Notes: generated by a model from the sequence alone, not told the origin. A stretch of DNA of 41,246 nucleotides from Gammaproteobacteria bacterium (GCA_013151695.1 JAADHW010000042.1:1-41246), one strand, 5' to 3'. Positions 19,668-28,823 are shown, counted from the stretch's first letter. Numbers and translations: made by a program.

Positions 19668-20257
19668 TGAGGGTTGTCTTGGCGAGCCGTAACAACGGCA
19701 AATTGCTGGAACTACAACGTCTCTTAGAACCTCTACACTTAGACCTCGAATCCCAGGCGCAGCACAACGTTCCAAGCCCTGAAGAAACTGGCCTTACATT
19801 TATCGAAAACGCGCTGATCAAAGCACGCGCAGTATCACTTGCGACTGATTTACCAGCCATTGCAGATGACAGCGGCTTAGTGGTGCCTGCACTCAACGGA
19901 GCGCCGGGTATTTACTCCGCTCGATATGCGGGCACAGATGCAACGGACTCGGCAAACAATCTCAAACTGACCGAAACACTACGCGGGATTAAGAACAGGG
20001 CTGCCTATTTCTACTGTGCCATGGTGTTTGTCTACCGAGCCGAAGACCCAACACCCCTCATCGCCACAGCACGATGGCACGGATCGATTATAGATGAGCC
20101 TAGAGGAGACAATGGATTTGGCTATGACCCATACTTTCTCATTTCTGGTATGCACCATACATCAGCCCAGCTGGCCTCCAAGCAGAAAAACAAGCTCAGC
20201 CATCGCGGCCAAGCCACCCAAAAGCTCATCGAACAGCTAGCGAACAATGTTAGATAA
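19667..20257 (+). CDS. rdgB: dITP/XTP pyrophosphatase RdgB/HAM1
   Basis: 196 aa; VLASRNNGKLLELQRLL, TFIENALIKARAV, PAIADDSGLVVPALNGAPGIYSARYAG, GDNGFGYDPYFL, KNKLSHRGQA. Confidence 0.96.
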   Translation: MRVVLASRNNGKLLELQRLLEPLHLDLESQAQHNVPSPEETGLTFIENALIKARAVSLATDLPAIADDSGLVVPALNGAPGIYSARYAGTDATDSANNLKLTETLRGIKNRAAYFYCAMVFVYRAEDPTPLIATARWHGSIIDEPRGDNGFGYDPYFLISGMHHTSAQLASKQKNKLSHRGQATQKLIEQLANNVR

Positions 20258-21404
20258 CTTAGCCCTCTATGCACACTTCCCCTGGTGCGTTAAAAAATGC
20301 CCCTATTGCGACTTCAATTCTCATCCAATGCCAGAAAAGGTAGATTGGCGTGGGTATGTTGACGCCTTGTTAATAGATTGGAACAGCCAAAACGAGGCTC
20401 TACAAAACGAAGCTCTGAAAGAAAAATCATCTAAACCCGAAACTCACCGATTTGGCATCACCATCGCTTCTATCTTTCTAGGCGGCGGCACACCCAGCCT
20501 CTTTGAAGCACCACACTTCTCTCACTTACTACAGTCGATCCCCCTGGCATATAACGCCGAAATCACAATGGAGGCGAATCCGGGAACCACCGAACATACC
20601 AATTTCTCGACTTATCATGCGGTAGGAATTAACCGTCTCAGTCTGGGGGCGCAATCTTTTAGTGACGCATCGCTCGCAAAGCTTGGCCGCATACACAGTG
20701 CCGATGAAACAACTATAGCCTTTGAAAACGCACGTAACGGCGGGTTTGACAACATCAACATTGATCTTATGTGGGGTCTACCTCAACAAACGGTGGATGA
20801 CGCCTTGAACGATATACGACGTGCTATCTCTTTGCAGCCAGAGCATATTTCCTGGTACCAACTGACCATTGAAGCCAAAACCGAATTTGCAGTAAGAACT
20901 CCGTTATTACCAAAAGAACAAACGTTGGCTGATATCGAAAAATATGGTTTAGAGCTACTTGGAGACGCAGGTTATGGTCGCTATGAGGTCTCTGCATTTG
21001 CTAAGCCTGGGAAAGCGTGTCGCCACAATATCAACTACTGGCAATTTGGCGACTATGTCGGCATAGGCGCCGGTGCCCACGGTAAGCTAATGAATAGTGC
21101 CGGGCAAATATGGCGATATGCAAAGCCCCATCAGCCACGTGTGTACTTGAAAAACTCCCAGGTCACCAAAAACACGCTTGTGGATAGCCAGCAACTCGCT
21201 GTCGAATTCATGATGAACGCGCTGCGTTTACTAGACGGCGTCAGCTTTGACCAATTCACACACACGACTGGCTTAGCATGGAAAGAGATAGAGACAACCT
21301 GGCTGAGTCTGGTTGAGCAAGGTCTAGTGCGGGCAGATCGCTGTGCCACTACCCCAACAGGGTTGCGATATCTTGATTCAGTGGTGGGCAAATTTATTAA
21401 CTGA
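20247..21404 (+). CDS. hemW: Radical SAM heme chaperone HemW
   Basis: 385 aa; HFPWCVKKCPYCDFNSH (CxxxCxxC), IFLGGGTPSLFE, ITMEANPGTTE, NRLSLGAQSFSDASLAKLGRIHS, NIDLMWGLPQQT. Confidence 0.95.
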   Translation: MLDNLALYAHFPWCVKKCPYCDFNSHPMPEKVDWRGYVDALLIDWNSQNEALQNEALKEKSSKPETHRFGITIASIFLGGGTPSLFEAPHFSHLLQSIPLAYNAEITMEANPGTTEHTNFSTYHAVGINRLSLGAQSFSDASLAKLGRIHSADETTIAFENARNGGFDNINIDLMWGLPQQTVDDALNDIRRAISLQPEHISWYQLTIEAKTEFAVRTPLLPKEQTLADIEKYGLELLGDAGYGRYEVSAFAKPGKACRHNINYWQFGDYVGIGAGAHGKLMNSAGQIWRYAKPHQPRVYLKNSQVTKNTLVDSQQLAVEFMMNALRLLDGVSFDQFTHTTGLAWKEIETTWLSLVEQGLVRADRCATTPTGLRYLDSVVGKFIN

Positions 21405-22113
21405 CCTTCTCGCTAGCTTCGGTCACAACTTTACGGCGGTAAATAAGGTCATGGATTTCGTGGCCTAGCTTTTGACCTCGCCGTTCAAAATTTGTCGTCA
21501 CTCTACTGTCCAACACTTCCTCTACCTGGGATGGCGTATCCGCCTGGCGTGTGCAATCAATTGTGGGCAGAAACGATGTCACCTGCGCCAATACTTCTCG
21601 CATCCAATCAGCGTACGGGGACCAATCTGTTGCAAGGTGTAGTTTCCCATGGGGTTTTACTATTCGAGCCAGATCATGAATAAAATCGACCTGCACCAAG
21701 CGACGTTTATGGTGCCTTTTTTTTGGCCAAGGGTCGGGAAAAAATATTCTCACTTCATCTACCACATGGCAATCTATATCGGCACACACCAATTGAGCAG
21801 GCTGCTGCAGTACCCTGACGTTATCTATCTCGCGCTTGTGCAGGCCATCGACTAAAGCGCCAACGCCTGGTTGATACAACTCGATTCCAAATAATTGCCA
21901 TTCGGGTTTCGTCTGCGCCCAATCTAGTAAGGCGCGGCCCATACCAAAGCCAATCTCAATACCTACGCACCGATTGTGATGTAGGGATACAGTATCGCTA
22001 GAATAATCTGCGACCAATTCATCAAATGCGCGCATCTGCGCTTTGGTCATCCGGCCGCGCCGGCGAATATATGTATGCTCACGAAAGCTACTATTTATGG
22101 GTTCGCTCGGCAT
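21397..22113 (-). CDS. trmB: tRNA (guanine-N7)-methyltransferase TrmB
   Basis: 238 aa; SFRRE-type N-terminus (SFREHTYIRRRGRMTKAQ), GIEIGFGMGRALLDWA, VRIFFPDPWPKKRHHKRRLVQ, LHLATDWSPYADWM. Confidence 0.95.
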   Translation of the reverse strand: MPSEPINSSFREHTYIRRRGRMTKAQMRAFDELVADYSSDTVSLHHNRCVGIEIGFGMGRALLDWAQTKPEWQLFGIELYQPGVGALVDGLHKREIDNVRVLQQPAQLVCADIDCHVVDEVRIFFPDPWPKKRHHKRRLVQVDFIHDLARIVKPHGKLHLATDWSPYADWMREVLAQVTSFLPTIDCTRQADTPSQVEEVLDSRVTTNFERRGQKLGHEIHDLIYRRKVVTEASEKVS

Positions 22114-22132
22114 TAGAACAACGCCAACACAC

Positions 22133-22510
22133 TTATCGCCACTTAATTACAGCAATAGCAAGACTCGTCCAGCCAAGAATAAAAGCGATACCGCCTAGTG
22201 GAGTAATGGGCCCAAACCATGCTTGGCTGCTCAGAACTAGTAAATAGAGGCTACCGCAAAACAAGATAACACCAACACTCATCAAGCCCGCTGCCACCAA
22301 TAGCAAATTGGACTGATAACTGCGGTGCCAAATACCAATGATCAGCAGTGTTATTGCGTGCATCCACTGATAAGAAACTGCTGTATCCCAGGCTCCGACG
22401 TCTTCTCTGCCTAGATATTCAGCAAGTCCGTGTGCACCCCACGCCCCAAAAATAACGCCGGTGAGTCCGAAGAGCACACCGGCGAGAACAACACATTTAG
22501 AAGCCGTCAC
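22133..22510 (-). CDS. DUF423 (YgdD/TMEM256-like) membrane protein
   Basis: 125 aa; VIFGAWGAHGL, TAVSYQWMHAITLLIIG, GVILFCGSLYLLVLSSQAWFGPITPLGGIAFILGW. Confidence 0.9.
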   Translation of the reverse strand: MTASKCVVLAGVLFGLTGVIFGAWGAHGLAEYLGREDVGAWDTAVSYQWMHAITLLIIGIWHRSYQSNLLLVAAGLMSVGVILFCGSLYLLVLSSQAWFGPITPLGGIAFILGWTSLAIAVIKWR

Positions 22511-22545
22511 AGACTAGGGAACCTCTGATTAGGTCATTGTGACTG

Positions 22546-23418
22546 TTAGGCTGCGATGGCTTTTTTAAGCTTTTTCATCGCATTTTTTTCAAGCTGTCGA
22601 ATACGTTCTGCCGATATACCGTACTGTGCAGCTAACTCGTGCAGCGTAGATTTTTCATCACTGAGCCACCGCTGCTGCAATATGTCCCGGCTACGATCGT
22701 CTAAATCTTTTAATGCCAACGCTAATCGCTCGTTCTTATCCGCCTGAAAATCTTCATCCGCAACAATATCAGCAGGGTCCGAAGCCGGAGCAACGAGAAA
22801 ATGAGCAGGTGCAGTACTGGCCCCGTCGTCCAAGTCGTATCCATCAAAAGCCATGTCGCTGGCGGTCAGGCGACCTTCCATGCGCGTGACTTCCTTGGCG
22901 GAAACCCCAAGATCATCAGCAATGGCCTTGGTTTCACGCTGGTTTAACCAAGAAAGCTGCTTTTTGGAACTGCGAAGATTAAAAAACAACTTTCGCTGAG
23001 CCTTGGTCGTGGCTACTTTCACAATACGCCAATTGCGTAAAATGAACTCATGCATTTCTGCCTTTATCCAATGCACAGCAAAAGACACCAGGCGCACACC
23101 CACATTGGGGTCGAAACGCTTTACAGCCTTCATCAATCCAACATTACCTTCTTGGATGAGGTCGGCCTGGGAAAGGCCATAACCTTTATAAGATCTAGCA
23201 ATGTGGGCAACAAAGCGAAGGTGGCTAAGCACCAATTCACGCGCTGCGGCAAGGTCTTGGTCATAGTAAAAGCGTTTGGCGAGGGCTTGTTCGTCCTCTA
23301 CGCTCAAAATCTGCAAGCCACTTATGGTATTTAGATAGGCGTCTAAATCGCGGCCAGGCGCTAAGCTTGGCAATGCCATTAAATTTGTCGTTGCAGAAAA
23401 AGTTGCACTTGTGGTCAT
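22546..23418 (-). CDS. rpoH: RNA polymerase heat-shock sigma factor RpoH (sigma-32)
   Basis: Start at ATG 23418 ([14 protein letters not shown]...) preceded by [93 protein letters not shown]. Confidence 0.97.
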   Translation of the reverse strand: MTTSATFSATTNLMALPSLAPGRDLDAYLNTISGLQILSVEDEQALAKRFYYDQDLAAARELVLSHLRFVAHIARSYKGYGLSQADLIQEGNVGLMKAVKRFDPNVGVRLVSFAVHWIKAEMHEFILRNWRIVKVATTKAQRKLFFNLRSSKKQLSWLNQRETKAIADDLGVSAKEVTRMEGRLTASDMAFDGYDLDDGASTAPAHFLVAPASDPADIVADEDFQADKNERLALALKDLDDRSRDILQQRWLSDEKSTLHELAAQYGISAERIRQLEKNAMKKLKKAIAA

Positions 23419-23439
23419 GTGATACCTCCGGTAACACTT

Positions 23440-23456
23440 ATTATATAATTCTAGCA
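23440..23456 (-). promoter_or_regulatory. Candidate rpoH promoter -10 region(s)
   Basis: Minus strand reads TGCTAGAATTATATAATAAG upstream of rpoH: TATAAT (23445-23440) and an overlapping extended -10 TGCTAGAAT (23456-23448). No strong -35 recognised. Confidence 0.35.
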
Positions 23457-23517
23457 CTCTGGATTGGAGACTGCTAGTTAATATGCGAGTTCCGTGACAG
23501 GGTCTAACTCTCTGAAT

Positions 23518-24498
23518 TTAAACAACTTCTAGATCTCGAACACGTTGTCTTACAGCCATCAGCGCGCCCAAAATTCCAAGCCCACTGCCCACAAGCAATA
23601 AAACTGTCAAAAACAGCGGGCCAAAACCCGCCAGGTCGAGGGTTTGCTGATAACTACCCAGCAGCCCTTGGAGCGGCGGTTCGATAACGAGTATGGTTAT
23701 AGCGATCAACATCGCCGCAACAACACCTCCGCCAAAACCATAGATCGCACCAAAGTATAGAAAAGGTCGCCGAACTTGTCCTGGCGTCGCTCCCACCAAC
23801 TTCAATACACGTAGTTCATCTAAGCGCGCCTCTATCGCCAGCCGCACCGACGAAGCCGTGACTAATACCGCGCCAAGACCAAACAGCACCGCCAGCATCG
23901 CACCCAAGCGGCTAACCACACGAGAAAGCTCATTGAGTCGTTCCAACCAGGTTTTTTCAACCACTACCTCGGCTACGCCAGCGAAAGCTTGCGTTTCGTT
24001 AATTAGCAATTCAACTTCTATAGGACCAATAGATTGGGCAAAGCGTGCCTGTAGTGATGCCGGTAAGGGGTTGCTACCCAGTAGATCTAACGCACTGCCT
24101 AAGCCACTGTAGGTCTTGAATTCTTCCAAGGCGTCTTTGGCTGTGGTCAACTCCACGCGATCAATATTCTGTTGGTCTTCAAGATAGCCCTGTACTGCTG
24201 CCACACTTGCATTGTCGGCTTGCAACGTAAAGTACACACTCAAACCCGGACGCCCCTCCCACTGGGCGCTCATTTCATCCATATTAACTTGCAGTATCCA
24301 CAAGCCCGCGGGTAACGCCAGCGCAATACCCACCACCAACCAAACCAGAAAGCTAGCACCAAGGCGTGAGCTGACAAAGTTGAAAGATTCACCGCTGACG
24401 CGTAGATGGTCTCGCCCCCAACCTAACGGTCGGCGCTTCTGAGTTTCCCAAGGATCCTTCTTGGCTCTGTTGTTGTTAGCCCTGTTCTTATTAACTAT
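23518..24498 (-). CDS. ftsX: Cell division protein FtsX (proposed ATA start)
   Basis: Tracker ORF begins at TTG 24339 inside TM1, but the open frame continues upstream as (ATA)VNKNRANNNRAKKDPWETQKRRPLGWGRDHLRVSGESFNFVSSRLGASFLVWLVVGIALALPAGLW. Last in-frame stop upstream is TGA at 24510-24508; no ATG/GTG/TTG between it and 24339. ATA at 24498-24496 follows GAGGTG with 5-nt spacing. Confidence 0.85.
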   Translation of the reverse strand: MVNKNRANNNRAKKDPWETQKRRPLGWGRDHLRVSGESFNFVSSRLGASFLVWLVVGIALALPAGLWILQVNMDEMSAQWEGRPGLSVYFTLQADNASVAAVQGYLEDQQNIDRVELTTAKDALEEFKTYSGLGSALDLLGSNPLPASLQARFAQSIGPIEVELLINETQAFAGVAEVVVEKTWLERLNELSRVVSRLGAMLAVLFGLGAVLVTASSVRLAIEARLDELRVLKLVGATPGQVRRPFLYFGAIYGFGGGVVAAMLIAITILVIEPPLQGLLGSYQQTLDLAGFGPLFLTVLLLVGSGLGILGALMAVRQRVRDLEVV

Positions 24499-25226
24499 GA
24501 GCCCACCTCAACACTTTCCGTTGGGTCAGATTGGGCGGGCGACTCCGTACTCGAATCGCCCGCTCGGTCGCTGACCACACGGCCACCTTCGAGATGAAGT
24601 ATGCGCTTGCCCATAGTTTCTATTAGGTCGATTTCGTGGCTGGCAACAATTACGGTTGTACCCACCTGGTTGAAACGCGTGAAAAGATCCATGATGTGCC
24701 GCGAAAGATCCGGGTCCAAATTCCCGGTTGGTTCGTCTGCTAACAATATTCGGGGTCGAGTGACCACGGCCCTGGCGATACCTATCCTTTGTTGCTCTCC
24801 CGTGGATAGGTGGCTTGGCAACAACCCTTCTTTTCCCAACAACTCCACTGTGGTGAGAGAAGCGCGCACCCGCCGAGCGACTTCACGTTCGCGCATTCCA
24901 GCAACACGTAGAGGCATAGCAACATTGTCGAACACCGTACGCGCCGCCAAAAGATGGTGATCTTGAAAAACCACTCCAATATGACGCCTATAAAGTGGCA
25001 ATCTTGCGGCAGACAATCCGCCAATGTCGACATCATTAACCAATATTTGACCACGCGTAGGAGTATCTGCACGGATCAAAAGTTTAAGAAAGGTACTTTT
25101 CCCAGCCCCCGAGTGACCGGTGAGAAAGGTCATAGATCCGGCTTCGAATTCTGTAGTAACTTCACTAAGCGCTTCAAAGCCATTTTCGAACCGCTTAGTT
25201 ACACGTTGTAATCGAATCTGTCCCAC
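24495..25226 (-). CDS. ftsE: Cell division ATP-binding protein FtsE
   Basis: 243 aa ABC ATPase; LTGHSGAGKSTFLKLL, IGVVFQDHHLL, LSTGEQQRIGIARAVVTRPRILLADEPTGNLDP. Confidence 0.96.
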   Translation of the reverse strand: MGQIRLQRVTKRFENGFEALSEVTTEFEAGSMTFLTGHSGAGKSTFLKLLIRADTPTRGQILVNDVDIGGLSAARLPLYRRHIGVVFQDHHLLAARTVFDNVAMPLRVAGMREREVARRVRASLTTVELLGKEGLLPSHLSTGEQQRIGIARAVVTRPRILLADEPTGNLDPDLSRHIMDLFTRFNQVGTTVIVASHEIDLIETMGKRILHLEGGRVVSDRAGDSSTESPAQSDPTESVEVGS

Positions 25227-25231
25227 AGGGC

Positions 25232-26212
25232 TTAACCTTCCGCCTGTGCCGTTATGTCTTGAGCTAAAAGGGCGTCTACGAAAGAGCGCGCTACAAATGG
25301 CCGCATATCGTCAATGCCTTCGCCCACTCCAATAAAATGTACCGGCACGTCAATATTGTTTAAGGCAGCGATTGCAAAAAGAACACCAGCCTTAGCACTA
25401 CCGTCGAGTTTGGTAATCACCAATCCGGTAAGTGGTACAGCTTGATTAAACAGCGACACCTGGCTGAGTGCGTTTTGTCCGATGCCACCATCAAGAACTA
25501 AGATCACATCGTGAGGTGCATTTTCGTCCAAGCGCTTAACAACACGGTGCACCTTAGTTAGCTCGTCCATCAATTGAGTTTTAGCTTGCAGCCGACCAGC
25601 AGTATCAACCAAAACAACATCTGCTCCTTTGGCTTGAGCAGATTGTACTGCATCATATACTACAGACGCACTATCTGAGCCTTGAGCTTGGGCAATCACT
25701 GGCACCCCATTGCGCTCACCCCATGCTTGTAACTGTTCTACTGCGGCCGCCCGGAACGTATCACCCGCCGCTAGAATAACCTGTTGGCCTTCATTCTGCA
25801 GTTGCTTAGCCAACTTGCCAATGGTTGTAGTCTTACCTACACCATTAACCCCGACAAAAAAGATGATGTGAGGCTTTTTGTCGCCTATCCGCAACGGCTT
25901 TTCCAACGGCGCTAAGCGCTTTGTTAACAAGTTCGCCAGCGCTTGGTGGAGTGCTCTGGTATTATTCAGCTCTTTGCGTCGAACACGCTGCGCCAAATCG
26001 CTCATGATGTCTGTTGTGGTATCCACTCCAACATCTGTGATGAGTAAGGCAGTCTCCAAATCGTCCAAAACATCGTCGTCTATTTCTCGTTCACCGAGAA
26101 GAAGATTACCCACTCCTTCGGCAAGCTGCGCCCGCGTTTTGGATAAGCCCTTACGCAGCCGCCCCCACAACCCGCCGCTGTTTTCATTGTCTGAATGCTC
26201 GTCGCTCACCAA
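25232..26212 (-). CDS. ftsY: Signal recognition particle receptor FtsY
   Basis: 326 aa NG domain; FVGVNGVGKTTTIGKLA, VILAAGDTFRAAAVEQL, VLVDTAGRLQ, TKLDGSAKAGVLFAIA, HFIGVGEGIDDMRPF. Confidence 0.97.
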   Translation of the reverse strand: MVSDEHSDNENSGGLWGRLRKGLSKTRAQLAEGVGNLLLGEREIDDDVLDDLETALLITDVGVDTTTDIMSDLAQRVRRKELNNTRALHQALANLLTKRLAPLEKPLRIGDKKPHIIFFVGVNGVGKTTTIGKLAKQLQNEGQQVILAAGDTFRAAAVEQLQAWGERNGVPVIAQAQGSDSASVVYDAVQSAQAKGADVVLVDTAGRLQAKTQLMDELTKVHRVVKRLDENAPHDVILVLDGGIGQNALSQVSLFNQAVPLTGLVITKLDGSAKAGVLFAIAALNNIDVPVHFIGVGEGIDDMRPFVARSFVDALLAQDITAQAEG

Positions 26213-26294
26213 TTTATCCTAGGTCTGCCTAATATCGCGCAAAGATCTTATACTGGGTGTTTAGAAAATCACACATACTCTTGGATGCTTAAAT

Positions 26295-26876
26295 ATGGCA
26301 CCTAAAAGATCTCAAGAGGTGCGCATTATCGGCGGTAAGTGGGGCGGGCGAAAGCTCCGCTTTCAACAACATGCACAATTGCGGCCCACATTGTCTCGTA
26401 CCCGAGAGACTTTGTTTAATTGGCTGCGCCCCACCATTCACGGCATGAGTTGCCTTGATCTATTTGCAGGCTCAGGAGTCCTTGGCTTTGAAGCACTCTC
26501 GCAAGGGGCAAGTGATGCTTGCTTGGTTGATCAAAATCGACAAATCTGTAACGATTTACGTCAAGTGTCGCAACTATTGGGCGCGGATACAGAAATAGTT
26601 TGTCAGACTGCGCAACGCTTCATGCGCAGCACCACACGCCGCTTCGACCTCATTTTTGTGGACCCACCGTTCGACAATCCAAAGCTTCTACAAGCCACAC
26701 TTGCCGAGATAAAAACCACGGCTATCGCGCGCAACACAATCTACATCGAATTTCGCGACTTAGCGCTGCTTCATAGTATCTCTCACGAACATCAATGGCC
26801 TATTACACACACTACTCGTTCGGGCGAGGCTCACGCCGTTTTGCTAAACACCATGCAAGGAGTTGCAGCTAGTTAA
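26295..26876 (+). CDS. rsmD: 16S rRNA m2G966 methyltransferase RsmD
   Basis: 193 aa; VRIIGGKWGGRKLRF, LRPTLSRTRETLFNWL, CLDLFAGSGVLGFEALSQGA, FDLIFVDPPF. Confidence 0.95.
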   Translation: MAPKRSQEVRIIGGKWGGRKLRFQQHAQLRPTLSRTRETLFNWLRPTIHGMSCLDLFAGSGVLGFEALSQGASDACLVDQNRQICNDLRQVSQLLGADTEIVCQTAQRFMRSTTRRFDLIFVDPPFDNPKLLQATLAEIKTTAIARNTIYIEFRDLALLHSISHEHQWPITHTTRSGEAHAVLLNTMQGVAAS

Positions 26877-26930
26877 GTCGACGGATACCATGCCCGCCTT
26901 CGAGATAAAAGTGGCAATCAAAGTGGGGGA

Positions 26931-27413
26931 GTGCGCGTGAAAATAGTAGTTTATCCAGGATCATTTAATCCAATTACCAACGGCCACACAGACCTAGTTA
27001 CCAGAGCACTGAAGCTATTCGACCACGTCATATTAGCCATCGGTACCTCGGCCCAAAAAGACCCCGCTGTCGATTTAGCAGATCGCATTGAATTGTGTAA
27101 GGAAGTGCTCAGTGAATTCGGTGATAGAGTTTCTGTGGAAGGCTTCAATACGCTATTGGTGAACTACGTAAGATCCAAAAACGCTCGTTTTATTTTGCGC
27201 GGCTTACGCACCATGACAGACTTCGACTACGAGTTTCAAATGGCCGAAATGAATCAGTCTCTAGACCCTGAAATAGAATATGTGTTTCTGCCTACATCGA
27301 AGGAATGTTCCTTCATTTCTTCCACCCTGGTGAGGGAAATTGCTTCCCTCGGCGGAAATGTTTCACAGTTCGTACATCCAATGGTAGCCGAGGCGTTAAA
27401 AACACCTGGCTAA
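26931..27413 (+). CDS. coaD: Phosphopantetheine adenylyltransferase
   Basis: 160 aa; VVYPGSFNPITNGHTDLVTRA, FILRGLRTMTDFDYEFQMAEMNQSL, FLPTSKECSFISSTLVREIA. GTG start at 26931 or 26937. Confidence 0.96.
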   Translation: MRVKIVVYPGSFNPITNGHTDLVTRALKLFDHVILAIGTSAQKDPAVDLADRIELCKEVLSEFGDRVSVEGFNTLLVNYVRSKNARFILRGLRTMTDFDYEFQMAEMNQSLDPEIEYVFLPTSKECSFISSTLVREIASLGGNVSQFVHPMVAEALKTPG

Positions 27414-27425
27414 AAGCCCTCAGTG

Positions 27426-27722
27426 CTACTGCGAGTTACGACATCCTAGGCAACGTACAAAGGTTTCCTTGCCGGGGCCGATTACAAGCGTATCAGCGGC
27501 TTCTTTAACGTTTCCGCCCAGCGCACTAAAGGGCAAGCTTACAACAAAAGCCACTGCACCTAGTGTAGTCACTACCAACCCGAGAGGACGCGCAACCAGG
27601 GCATCTGCCACCATCGCTCCGGCGCCAGGTGTTGCATCTGCGTCTGCTGCAAATACCGGTACCGAACCCAACAACATGCAGCATACAGCTACACTAGCGA
27701 GCAATTTTCTTTTCAATAACAT
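27426..27722 (-). CDS. Small exported, hydrophobic conserved protein (unknown function)
   Basis: 98 aa; signal peptide (LLKRKLLASVAVCCMLLGSVPVFA), then ADALVARPLGLVVTTLGAVAFVVSLPFSALGGNVKEAADTLVIGPGKETFVRCLGCRNSQ; GGAG Shine-Dalgarno upstream. Confidence 0.8.
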   Translation of the reverse strand: MLLKRKLLASVAVCCMLLGSVPVFAADADATPGAGAMVADALVARPLGLVVTTLGAVAFVVSLPFSALGGNVKEAADTLVIGPGKETFVRCLGCRNSQ

Positions 27723-27763
27723 GAAGCTTCTCCGTGCTAAGCGGCGCTACTTTACCACTAAGT

Positions 27764-28591
27764 TCATGAGAATCCTTGTGAGGTTTGGCACTTTGGGCAA
27801 TAAACGGAACTGCGCTGCGCCACAATTTGCAGCTTTAATGTCGTGTTGCAAGTTCTACAGGCCTGGCCCTGCCGCCCGTAGACGTTCAGAGTTTGCGCAA
27901 AGTAGCCAGGATTACCATCTGACCCGACAAAATCTCGAAGGGTTGTACCACCTGCTCGTATGGCCCGAAGCAAAATTTCCACAATAGACTGGGCGAGTCG
28001 ATCGTATGCGCGCCGCGGAATCCTGCCCGCCGCAACCCGCGGTCGTAGGCCTGCAGAAAACAAAGCCTCAGCAGCGTAGATATTGCCCACCCCAACCACC
28101 ACCTTGCTGTCCATGATAAAATTCTTAACTGCAACTCTGCGATTGCGTGATTGAGTAAATAAATGTTCTCCACTGAACTCATTAGACAAAGGTTCTATGC
28201 CTAAATTCTTCAGCAGAGTGTGCTTTATTGGGTTGGGTCCTGGCTGGAACAAAACGCAGCCGAAGCGCCGAGGATCGTTCAGACGTAGGAGCTTATGGTT
28301 ACTAAAGTGGATGTCCACATGATCATGTTTCTCCGCTTGCGCACCGCGCTCTAGGATTCTAAGGCTACCAGACATACCTAGATGTATCAGCAAAGTACCC
28401 ACAGCTGTGCATATAAGAATGTACTTGCCGCGGCGTTGAACGGCTGTAACGGTCTGGTTTTGTAGTTGCGCAGGGATTTCGACAGGCCAGCGCAGACGAG
28501 GATTACGTACGGTCCAATCTGTAATGGATTGGCCTACGACATAAGGTTCGATGCCTCTGCACGTGGTCTCTACTTCGGGTAGTTCAGGCAT
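27764..28591 (-). CDS. mutM: Formamidopyrimidine-DNA glycosylase (Fpg)
   Basis: 275 aa; MPELPEVETTCRGI, RRGKYI, LGMSGSLR, GVGNIYAAEALF, C-terminal zinc finger CRTCNTTLKLQIVAQRSSVYCPKCQ. Confidence 0.97.
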   Translation of the reverse strand: MPELPEVETTCRGIEPYVVGQSITDWTVRNPRLRWPVEIPAQLQNQTVTAVQRRGKYILICTAVGTLLIHLGMSGSLRILERGAQAEKHDHVDIHFSNHKLLRLNDPRRFGCVLFQPGPNPIKHTLLKNLGIEPLSNEFSGEHLFTQSRNRRVAVKNFIMDSKVVVGVGNIYAAEALFSAGLRPRVAAGRIPRRAYDRLAQSIVEILLRAIRAGGTTLRDFVGSDGNPGYFAQTLNVYGRQGQACRTCNTTLKLQIVAQRSSVYCPKCQTSQGFS

Positions 28592-28612
28592 AGGCGAACG
28601 ACAGGGACGGGG

Positions 28613-28768
28613 CTATTTTATTTTTGCTTCCGTATAGAGCACATGCTTACGAACCACTGGGTCAAATTTCTTCATTTCCAGCTTGTCTGGTGTATTACGT
28701 TTGTTCTTATCCGTGGTGTAGTAGTGACCGGTGCCTGCACTGGATACTAACTTAACTTTTTCTCGCAT
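28613..28768 (-). CDS. rpmG: 50S ribosomal protein L33
   Basis: 51 aa, not in the ORF track: [51 protein letters not shown]; between mutM and rpmB. Confidence 0.95.
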   Translation of the reverse strand: MREKVKLVSSAGTGHYYTTDKNKRNTPDKLEMKKFDPVVRKHVLYTEAKIK

Positions 28769-28823
28769 AACAAATGCCTCCTATGGGTACCGATACCGGT
28801 GCAGTGTGCGTGTTGAAAAGGAC

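Noticed and set aside
20394-20429. Short repeat encoding NEALQNEALKEK in hemW
   Set aside because: About 15 bp, imperfect, in a variable loop; too weak to stand as a separate finding.
23518-24339. Tracker's FtsX start at 24339
   Set aside because: It begins inside TM1 and would remove a coding-like cytoplasmic N-terminus; treated as an artefact of allowing only ATG/GTG/TTG.
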